NCBI GenBank assembly: GCA_031279525.1
Contig: JAITIH010000236.1
Span: 1-5,402, forward strand
Direction: 5' to 3'
From: Deltaproteobacteria bacterium
GTDB lineage: Bacteria; Desulfobacterota; Desulfarculia; Adiutricales; Adiutricaceae
Length of the DNA stretch: 5,402 nt
In this document: positions 1 to 4,819 of the stretch, piece by piece
Layout: every line of letters starts with the position of its first letter
Position numbering within the stretch: the first letter of the stretch is position 1
The notes under the pieces: model-generated
Databases searched by the model: none
What the model saw: only the letters and a program-made list of their open reading frames with translations
Told to the model about the DNA's origin: nothing
Program-made: the position numbers and the translations under genes

Positions 1-141
1 TCTCCTACCGCCGATCCAGCCCAAGATCTAGCTAAAGCCTCGGTCGCCGAGGCCTCTCCAGCCGCCGATCCAGCCCAAGATGTAGCTAAAGCCTCGGTCG
101 CCGAGGCCTCTCCAGCCGCCGATCTAGCTCAAGATCTAGCT
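1..141 (+). repeat. 54-nt in-frame tandem repeat (two full units plus partial ends)
   Basis: Full units lie at 13-66 and 67-120 and differ at only one base (C28 versus G82, Leu to Val). Bases 1-12 match the end of a preceding unit with two mismatches, so the array probably extends leftwards out of the window. A degenerate third unit starts at 121 and keeps similarity for about 21 nt (to 141), then diverges. The period is a multiple of three, so copy-number change keeps the reading frame. Each full unit contains the inverted repeat GCCTCGG-tcg-CCGAGGC (37-53 and 91-107), which could form a hairpin. Confidence 0.9.
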
Positions 142-264
142 TACGGCCCGGCCGGGGTCGGTCCCGCTAGCCCTTACGAGCGGCTAAGCGAGGCCCAGCC
201 GGTCAGTCAAGATCTTGGCGAGCCTAAAAGGCCTCCTTCCCCCTCGGGCCATGGCCCGGCCTAA
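1..264 (+). CDS. 3' end of an unidentified gene with an Ala/Pro-rich repetitive tail
   Basis: Frame 1 is open from the window edge to a TAA at 262-264, giving the last 87 residues of a protein whose body lies outside the window. The visible part starts with an 18-residue repeat (DPAQDLAKASVAEASPAA and a one-residue variant). A non-repetitive tail rich in Pro, Gly and Ser follows and ends in SPSGHGPA. Such composition suggests a flexible, mildly acidic, disordered C-terminal extension rather than a folded domain; no transmembrane segment or motif is visible. Codon use (GCC, GAG, GTC) matches the neighbours, which supports real coding. The stop lies 14 nt inside miaA when miaA is started at 251, so the two genes are probably co-transcribed and translationally coupled. 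The identity of the gene cannot be read from this tail. Confidence 0.7.
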   Translation, partial: SPTADPAQDLAKASVAEASPAADPAQDVAKASVAEASPAADLAQDLAYGPAGVGPASPYERLSEAQPVSQDLGEPKRPPSPSGHGPA

Positions 265-1168
265 GGCCATTATCCTGACGGGCCCGACCGGCTCGGGCAA
301 GACTCGGCTGGCCCTTTTGGCGGCTCAGGCCCTTAAGGCCGAGATCATCAACGCCGATAGCCTGGCCTTTTACCGGGGGTTGGACATTGGCTCGGCCAAG
401 CCCACGGCGGCCGAGCGGCAGATTGCGCCCCACCATCTTTTCGACGTCTTAGACCCTGACCAAGACTTCGACGCGGCGGCCTATTTGGCCTTAGCTCGGC
501 CTTTGGTGGAGCGGCTCAACCAGGCCGGTCGACCGGCCTTGGTCGTGGGCGGGACGGGCTTGTACCTAAGAAGCCTGGTTAAAGGGCTATTCCCAGGGCC
601 GGGCCGGCAGGCCCAGATCCGGCGCGAGCTTAAGGAGCTGACCGAGCGAGGGGAGGATCCCCACGCCGTCTTGGCTCGGGAGGACCCTAAAGCGGCGGCC
701 CAGATCAACCCCAACGACTACGTTCGGGTGGAAAGGGCTTTGGAGGTGTTTCGGGCGACGGGCGTTAGCGTCGTCGACTGGCGGGCCAGCCACCGGTTGG
801 CCGATCGGCCCTTCGAGACCTTGGCCTTGATCGTCGACCGGCCCACCCCGGAGTTGGACCGGGATCTTAGGCTTAGGGCCGAGAGGATGTTCGCCGAGGG
901 GCTAATCGCCGAGACGGAGAGCTTATTAAAGGCGGGCTACGGGCCGGGGCTAAAGCCCTTACGGGCCATCGGCTACCGCGAGGCCGTGGCTTTTCTGGCC
1001 GGGGAGGCGACCTTGAGCGAGGCCATCGAAAAGGTTTACCTAAGGACCAGGCGGCTGGCCAAACGCCAGAGAACCTGGTTTCGCGGCCAGCTTCCGGAGG
1101 GCCTGTGGGTCCGGCCCGACCCTGAGCTCGTGATTGGCCTCATTAAAGGCTTTTGGGCCGGCCAATGA
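251..1168 (+). CDS. miaA: tRNA dimethylallyltransferase MiaA
   Basis: MiaA transfers the dimethylallyl group of DMAPP to N6 of A37 in tRNAs that read UNN codons, giving i6A37; it acts in the cytoplasm. The 305-residue product has the family hallmarks: a P-loop GPTGSGKT (residues 11-18), the NADS-x3-YRGLDIGSAKP motif (34-51) with the conserved Asp36, HHLFDV (61-66), VGGTGLY (99-105), NDYVRVERALEV (155-166), AIGYREA (239-245) and the basic RRLAKRQRTWFR segment (267-278). Length is close to E. coli MiaA (316). ATG 251 is chosen because it places the P-loop about ten residues from the N-terminus, as is usual. An in-frame TTG at 215 would add 12 residues and overlap the upstream gene by 50 nt. No clear Shine-Dalgarno precedes either start, so coupling to the upstream gene is likely. 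Its stop overlaps the sfsA start. Confidence 0.96.
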   Translation: MARPKAIILTGPTGSGKTRLALLAAQALKAEIINADSLAFYRGLDIGSAKPTAAERQIAPHHLFDVLDPDQDFDAAAYLALARPLVERLNQAGRPALVVGGTGLYLRSLVKGLFPGPGRQAQIRRELKELTERGEDPHAVLAREDPKAAAQINPNDYVRVERALEVFRATGVSVVDWRASHRLADRPFETLALIVDRPTPELDRDLRLRAERMFAEGLIAETESLLKAGYGPGLKPLRAIGYREAVAFLAGEATLSEAIEKVYLRTRRLAKRQRTWFRGQLPEGLWVRPDPELVIGLIKGFWAGQ

Positions 1169-1863
1169 CCGCCGTCCCTTGGCCTCCCTTGATTAAGGGG
1201 ATTTTAATCAAGCGTTACAAAAGGTTCTTGGCCGACGTTAAACTCTTGGATGGGTCGACGGTCACCGCCCACACCGCCAACACCGGCAGCATGCTGACCT
1301 GCTCAGAACCCGGCCGGCCGGTCTATTTAAGCCGGTCGGCCAACCACAAAAGGCTTTACCCGTATTCTTGGGCCATGATCGAGATGCCCGACGGCCTGGT
1401 GGGGGTCGACACCGGCCTGCCTAACCGCCTGGCCGCCCTGGCCGCCAGGGACGGGTTTTTCCCCGGATGGCCGAAATACCCCAAAGTCGTCCCTGAGGCC
1501 AAGGTCGGGCGCGGCCGGCTGGATTTGCGGCTGGAATCGCCGGAAGGCCCCACCGTCTGGGTCGAGGTCAAGAACTGCTCTTTGGTCCAAGACGGCGTGG
1601 CCGAGTTTCCGGACGCCCCGAGCGTCAGGGGTCGGCGCCATTTGGCGGAGCTAGCCGAGCTGGCCCAAGGGGGCGACCGGGCCATCATTCTTATTTTGGT
1701 TCAGCGGGCGGCCAGGGCCTTTCGGCCGGCCGCGGCCATCGACCCGGCCTTCGCCCTGGCTTTGGGCCAGGCCGTGAGCCAAGGCGTGGAGCTGGAGGTT
1801 TATAGGGTGGGGCTAAGCTTGACTAGGGCCTGGATCGCCGAGAGGCTGCCGGTTTTAACGTGA
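1165..1863 (+). CDS. sfsA: SfsA family protein (sugar fermentation stimulation protein homologue)
   Basis: The 232-residue product matches SfsA in length (E. coli 234) and motifs. These are the N-terminal OB-like region with AHTANTGSM (residues 35-43), the LYPYSW segment (64-69), VGVDTGLPNRL (79-89) and the signature WVEVKNCSLVQDGVAEFPDAP (132-152), followed by RGRRHLAEL. Asp120, Glu134 and Lys136 form the D...ExK pattern of the PD-(D/E)XK nuclease fold known for this family. SfsA was named for an effect on maltose metabolism in E. coli and reported to bind DNA; its true biochemical role is unsettled, and a nucleic-acid enzyme is likely. The ATG at 1165 is preferred over an in-frame TTG at 1153 because it forms a classic ATGA overlap with the miaA stop. 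The gene's own stop overlaps the next start (GTGA). The operon context links it with RNA-modification genes. Confidence 0.94.
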   Translation: MTAVPWPPLIKGILIKRYKRFLADVKLLDGSTVTAHTANTGSMLTCSEPGRPVYLSRSANHKRLYPYSWAMIEMPDGLVGVDTGLPNRLAALAARDGFFPGWPKYPKVVPEAKVGRGRLDLRLESPEGPTVWVEVKNCSLVQDGVAEFPDAPSVRGRRHLAELAELAQGGDRAIILILVQRAARAFRPAAAIDPAFALALGQAVSQGVELEVYRVGLSLTRAWIAERLPVLT

Positions 1864-2789
1864 GGGAATTAAGCTCTTTTTTCGAGCCGCCTTGGCCCGT
1901 GCCGCTGACGCGCCCAGAGTTTGACCGTCGCCCGCCCTTCGTGGCGGGCCTGGTCCCTAAAGCCCTGGAGGGCCAGCCGGCCTGGCGCTTAGTCGAAAGG
2001 CTAGGCCCGTTCGAGGCGGATCTAGCCCGGGACCTTATTGAGTTCGGGGCCTTTTGGGTCAACGGCCGGCCCCAGCCCGACCCAGAGCGGGCGTTGGGCC
2101 AGGGCCAAAAGTTTCGCGTCAACTGGCCCCGCTACGGGCTAGAGCGCTTTTACGAGCCTGACCCCCAAAGGATCGTTTACCAAGATGAGGACGTCTTGGT
2201 TTACGACAAGGAGTCGGGTCTGCCCTCCCAGGCCGTGCCCCACGACAATTACAATAACGTCGTCGCTGGCCTAGGGCGCTTGACCGGCCTAGAGTTGCGG
2301 CTGCCCCATCGCCTGGACCTCGGGACCTCGGGTTTACTCCTTTTAGCTAAAAACAAAGAGGCCGCCAGTCTCTTGAGTCAAGACTTCAGTCGCGGCCAGG
2401 TGGAAAAGCTCTACCTGGCCCTGACCCCCGGGGAGGTCCCGGATTGGGCGGAAAAAACCATCGTCGCCTGCGTGGCTCGGGCCGGGCGCTCGTACGTGGT
2501 CCGGGCCGAAGGGCCGGGCAAGCCGGCCACGACCCTCTTAAAAGTCGTGGCGGCTATGGGTGGGCGGATTCTCTGGGCGGCTAGGCCAGCGACCGGCCGC
2601 ACCCACCAGATTCGGTTGCACTTAGCCTTCGCCGGCTACCCCATCTTAGGGGACGACTTTTACGGGGGAGAGCCTTACGCGCGTTTAGCCTTAAGAGCCC
2701 TGGCCTTCCGCTTTAGGCGACCTGGCTCTAGGGAGTTTTTGTCCTTGGGCCCCAAGGAAGAGGAGCTAAAGGAACTTTGGCCCAGTTAG
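1860..2789 (+). CDS. RluA-family pseudouridine synthase
   Basis: The enzyme isomerises uridine to pseudouridine in rRNA or tRNA; the exact target site cannot be told from sequence. The 309-residue product has an S4-like RNA-binding segment (about residues 50-88, with FGAFWVNGR), then the catalytic core. The core shows YQDEDVLVYDKESGLPSQ (107-124), the active-site motif HRLDLGTSGLLLLAKN (150-165, nucleophile Asp153), KLYLAL (183-188) and TGRTHQIRLHLAFAGYPILGDDFYGG (245-270). The pair Leu-Gly after HRLD replaces the more usual charged pair before TSG, but the catalytic Asp and downstream residues are intact. The start is GTG at 1860, whose last two bases begin the sfsA stop (GTGA), so translation is probably coupled; a possible gagagg Shine-Dalgarno lies at 1840-1845. 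It is the last gene of the left operon and meets a convergent gene with overlapping stop codons. Confidence 0.93.
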   Translation: MRELSSFFEPPWPVPLTRPEFDRRPPFVAGLVPKALEGQPAWRLVERLGPFEADLARDLIEFGAFWVNGRPQPDPERALGQGQKFRVNWPRYGLERFYEPDPQRIVYQDEDVLVYDKESGLPSQAVPHDNYNNVVAGLGRLTGLELRLPHRLDLGTSGLLLLAKNKEAASLLSQDFSRGQVEKLYLALTPGEVPDWAEKTIVACVARAGRSYVVRAEGPGKPATTLLKVVAAMGGRILWAARPATGRTHQIRLHLAFAGYPILGDDFYGGEPYARLALRALAFRFRRPGSREFLSLGPKEEELKELWPS

Positions 2790-3220
2790 GGGCGGTCGGC
2801 TAGATCGCGTAGGGACGCGACTATTTCTTGAAAAACGCCTTCCATGGTGGCCGAGCTAACCCCGGTGGTCTCAACGAGCTTAATGATCAGAGACAAAGCC
2901 AGGGATAAGATTTCTTTGGCCCGGGCCGGGGGGAGGGGCCGGGCGGCCGCTATTATGACGCGGGCGTTTTGGGCCAAGTTTTCCGCGACCGAGGCGGTTT
3001 TGCCTATCCAGCCTTTGTCGATCTGACAGGCCGTTAAGGCTCCGGCCAGGCGCAAAAGGGGCACCCCGGGCAAGGACTCGCTTTCCGCGAAGATGGCCTG
3101 GCCGACCGCGGCCAGGTCGCTTAAGGCTTTGCTTAGGTGGCTAGCCGAAAGCCCTCTCTTCTCAATTAACTTTAGGCACAAGTCACGGGCCAGGGCTAGG
3201 ACTACGGGCGGCTGGGCCAT
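2786..3220 (-). CDS. Small hypothetical protein, predicted all-helical
   Basis: I do not recognise this 144-residue protein. It is rich in Ala and Leu and looks soluble and helical: amphipathic stretches occur at about residues 6-22, 27-46, 75-93, 98-117 and 123-141. There are single Cys at 15 and 65 and one Trp at 71. There is no signal peptide, clear transmembrane helix, metal site or helix-turn-helix that I can see. It is judged real for four reasons. ATG 3220 has a well-placed Shine-Dalgarno (GGAG, 6-nt spacing). A perfect TATAAT lies about 54 nt upstream. Codon use on this strand (GCC, GGC, CTG) resembles the neighbours. The frame is open along its full length. The TAA stop overlaps the TAG of the convergent RluA-family gene. 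It has no operon partner in the window and no function can be assigned. Confidence 0.75.
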   Translation of the reverse strand: MAQPPVVLALARDLCLKLIEKRGLSASHLSKALSDLAAVGQAIFAESESLPGVPLLRLAGALTACQIDKGWIGKTASVAENLAQNARVIIAAARPLPPARAKEILSLALSLIIKLVETTGVSSATMEGVFQEIVASLRDLADRP

Positions 3221-3226
3221 ATTTAA

Positions 3227-3230
3227 CTCC
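3227..3230 (-). promoter_or_regulatory. Ribosome binding site of the small - strand gene
   Basis: On the - strand the sequence reads tagctGGAGttaaat followed by ATG, a Shine-Dalgarno core with 6-nt spacing. It is one of the clearest binding sites in the window and supports both the strand and the start of the 144-residue gene. Confidence 0.7.
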
Positions 3231-3273
3231 AGCTAGGCGGTCGGATAAAGGGGGGCGGACGCTCCACTGGCCA

Positions 3274-3279
3274 ATTATA
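3274..3279 (-). promoter_or_regulatory. Perfect -10 element (TATAAT) for the small - strand gene
   Basis: Read on the - strand, TATAAT follows gtatcggg, which puts a G at the extended -10 position. No good -35 hexamer is found at 16-18 nt spacing (the 17-nt candidate is AGTCGC), so the promoter may rely on the strong -10 or on an activator. Expected transcription start is near 3267, giving a 5' leader of roughly 45 nt. Confidence 0.55.
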
Positions 3280-3449
3280 CCCGATACGCCTCTTTGGCGA
3301 CTGGCCTTGGCCCGAAGGCGCCCCTTATGGCCTAAGGCCGGCTGGCCTAAAGGGCCTACCCGCCGCCTCCGCCCGCTAAAATTGACCTCCCGGGCCGACT
3401 TCTCGAACGAATCCCTAAACCGGAGTATCTAAGCTAACGAGCTAACTAC

Positions 3450-3479
3450 TTGAAATTAATAGATTTATTTTTTTATCAA
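3450..3479 (+). promoter_or_regulatory. Possible weak promoter in an AT-rich island
   Basis: TTGAAA (3450-3455) and TATCAA (3474-3479) are separated by 18 nt in a stretch of about 21% GC (3444-3500) within GC-rich surroundings. Spacing and -35 are acceptable, the -10 is mediocre (4 of 6). AT-rich DNA produces such matches easily. If active, it would transcribe the hairpin-rich region downstream. Confidence 0.25.
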
Positions 3480-3638
3480 ATTTCTTTGCGGTTTTAGTTC
3501 GATGGCGGGAAAAAAGCTCCAGGACTTCCCCAGCTCCCAATTCGCGCAAGCTTAAATAATGAAAAATTCCCCACATTGGCCGGCCGTTTGGGGCTTTCGC
3601 CCTTAAGGCCTGGCTTTCGCTTTCGCTTGCGGTCGAGG

Positions 3639-3663
3639 GCTGGCCAAAGGGCCTTTGGCCAGC
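3639..3663. repeat. Perfect inverted repeat, 11-bp arms, 3-nt loop
   Basis: Arms GCTGGCCAAAG (3639-3649) and CTTTGGCCAGC (3653-3663) flank GGC. A further copy, GGCCAAAGG at 3691-3699, can also pair with 3652-3660, enclosing a small hairpin AGGTC/GACCT (3674-3678/3685-3689). A shorter hairpin GGGC-tttc-GCCC lies at 3591-3602. No T-run follows on either strand, so this is not a standard intrinsic terminator. It may be a protein-binding palindrome or part of a folded RNA. Confidence 0.85.
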
Positions 3664-3847
3664 GCCTTGGGGTAGGTCAGCTAAGACCTCGGCCAAAGGC
3701 CAAAAGCCGCTTTAGGCCCCGACGGCCGCGGCCAAGACCCATTTGGGGGGCTAAAAAAGCTTTGGAGAGAGTCAAATTGGCCGCGCCGCGAGGGAGTTAA
3801 AAAGCTAAGGCCTTAGGCTAAAACTTGCCGCCATATTCCTCAGATTC

Positions 3848-3876
3848 TTGATAAGTTTGGCCTAAAACTGTATTAT
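3848..3876 (+). promoter_or_regulatory. Sigma70-type promoter for the DUF2520-panB genes
   Basis: TTGATA (3848-3853, 5 of 6 matches to TTGACA) and TATTAT (3871-3876, 5 of 6 to TATAAT) are separated by exactly 17 nt. Transcription would start near 3883, leaving a leader of about 68 nt before ATG 3951. This is the best complete promoter in the window and is correctly placed and oriented for the pantothenate genes. Confidence 0.65.
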
Positions 3877-3950
3877 TGGCCCGTCCTCACCCCAACGAAT
3901 GGGAACCTTGGCCTTGACGTTTAGTCGATCCCGGGCGAAAGGCGCGAATC

Positions 3951-4784
3951 ATGAACATTGGCTTTATTGGGGCCGGTAAGGCCGGCTTTTGCCTGGGCCA
4001 GTACCTGGCCGAAAAAGGCCAGGCCCTGGTCGGCTACGCTTCCCGAAGTCCGGGGCCGGCCCAGGAGGCGGCCAGCCTAACCGGCTCGGCCTACTTTCCC
4101 GACCCTATGGCTTTGATTAAGGCCGCCGACCTGATTTTTCTGACCGTGCCAGACGGCCTCATCGAGTCGGTCTGGCTCTCTTTGGCCGACGGCCCGGTCG
4201 CGGGCAAGATTTTCGCCCACTGTAGCGGCTCATTGTCCTCAGAGGCTTTCGTGGGCATTGAGAGCAAGGGGGCCCAAGGGATTTCCTTACACCCCTTGAT
4301 GGCCATTCCCGACAAGCTCCGCTCCCATAAGCTTCTGGCCGAGACCTTTTTCGCCATCGAAGGGCCCGAGCCGGCCTTAAGCCGGGTCTTAGGCCTAGTC
4401 GCCTCCTTGGGCAATGAGGTCAGGCCCTTGGACAAAGCCAAAAAGCCGCTTTACCATTGCGCGGCCGCCTTCGTCAGCAATTTTTCCGTGGCCCTGGCTT
4501 TCGCCGGGGCCGAGATGCTGGAAAGCTGCGGCCTAGGGGAGGCCCAAGGGGCCCTATTCCGGCTCATGTTGAGCAACGCTCGCTCCATTGGCGAGTACGG
4601 GCCAGTGGCCGCCTTAACCGGCCCGGTGGAGCGGGGGGACGCGGGCACGGTGGCTGGGCACCTGGCCGTTTTAAGCGGCGAGGACCGCGAGCTGTATCGC
4701 CTTTTGGCCAAAAAGCTCCTAAAGGTCGCGGCCTTAAAGCGACCAGAGCGCGATTACGCCTCTTTAGCCGCGTTGCTCGCCTAA
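3951..4784 (+). CDS. Rossmann-like/DUF2520 dehydrogenase, candidate ketopantoate reductase
   Basis: The 277-residue protein has an N-terminal NAD(P)-binding Rossmann fold with GAGKAG (residues 7-12) and DLIFLTVPD (60-68). Then come the family motifs HCSGSL (90-95), HPLMAIP (114-120), the K-x2[11 protein letters not shown] helix (165-178) and LTGPVERGD (222-230), typical of the DUF2520 domain of the 6-phosphogluconate dehydrogenase C-terminal type. It should therefore be a soluble NAD(P)H-dependent oxidoreductase. It lies 35 nt before panB. PanB makes ketopantoate, and no PanE-type reductase is seen, so reduction of ketopantoate to pantoate is the natural inference. A non-PanE reductase called PanG has been described in Francisella; I believe it belongs to this type but cannot confirm it here. 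ATG 3951 has an AAAGG at 3938-3942 (8-nt spacing), and a good promoter lies upstream. Family assignment is firm, substrate is inferred. Confidence 0.88.
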   Translation: MNIGFIGAGKAGFCLGQYLAEKGQALVGYASRSPGPAQEAASLTGSAYFPDPMALIKAADLIFLTVPDGLIESVWLSLADGPVAGKIFAHCSGSLSSEAFVGIESKGAQGISLHPLMAIPDKLRSHKLLAETFFAIEGPEPALSRVLGLVASLGNEVRPLDKAKKPLYHCAAAFVSNFSVALAFAGAEMLESCGLGEAQGALFRLMLSNARSIGEYGPVAALTGPVERGDAGTVAGHLAVLSGEDRELYRLLAKKLLKVAALKRPERDYASLAALLA

Positions 4785-4802
4785 AAACCCGAAAAAAATT
4801 CC

Positions 4803-4807
4803 GGAGG
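4803..4807 (+). promoter_or_regulatory. Ribosome binding site of panB
   Basis: GGAGG stands 12 nt before ATG 4820 in the 35-nt gap after the DUF2520 gene. The spacing is long but the core is strong. No terminator-like hairpin lies in the gap, consistent with co-transcription of the two genes. Confidence 0.55.
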
Positions 4808-4819
4808 CCAAAGCCTAAC

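Larger units (their letters stand above)
3221..3950. other. Divergent intergenic region, about 730 nt, no convincing protein gene
   Basis: This stretch separates the - strand small gene from the + strand DUF2520-panB genes and is unusually long for such a compact window. It contains promoters at both ends, a GGCC-dense part (3303-3356), an AT-rich island (about 3444-3500) and a hairpin cluster (3591-3699). Open frames exist but are weak: an 84-codon - strand frame (3442-3696) and a 74-codon Arg-rich + strand frame (3576-3800) start only at TTG without a Shine-Dalgarno. I see no tRNA or known RNA family. It could hold an unrecognised small RNA or the remains of a decayed gene. Confidence 0.6.

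Noticed and set aside
215..250. TTG start that would extend MiaA by 12 residues
   Set aside because: It has no Shine-Dalgarno, overlaps the upstream gene by 50 nt, and the extension MASLKGLLPPRA does not look like a MiaA N-terminus; ATG 251 fits the family.
1153..1164. TTG start that would extend SfsA by 4 residues
   Set aside because: ATG 1165 gives the typical ATGA overlap with the miaA stop and the usual SfsA length.
2805..2820. Hairpin TCGCG/CGCGA as terminator of the left operon
   Set aside because: It has only a 5-bp stem and a weak, interrupted T stretch, and lies inside the convergent coding sequence.
3400..3430. TCGAACGAATCCC resembling a tRNA T-loop
   Set aside because: No matching acceptor, D or anticodon arms can be drawn around it on either strand.
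3559..3606. 15-codon frame with two Trp codons as a trp-type leader peptide
   Set aside because: There is no Shine-Dalgarno, no trp genes follow, no U-tract terminator is present, and the downstream genes have their own promoter.
3442..3696. 84-codon open frame on the - strand in the intergenic region
   Set aside because: It starts only at TTG with no ribosome binding site, its N-terminal part is made of the palindrome and GGCC-rich words, and no family is recognisable. A decayed gene cannot be excluded.
3576..3800. 74-codon Arg/Pro-rich open frame on the + strand
   Set aside because: It has a TTG start without a Shine-Dalgarno, a composition typical of out-of-frame GC-rich DNA, and runs through the inverted repeats.
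3800..3824. Hairpin with T-run on the - strand as an intrinsic terminator
   Set aside because: The stem CTAA/TTAG around GGCC is short and bulged, and no gene on the - strand ends here.
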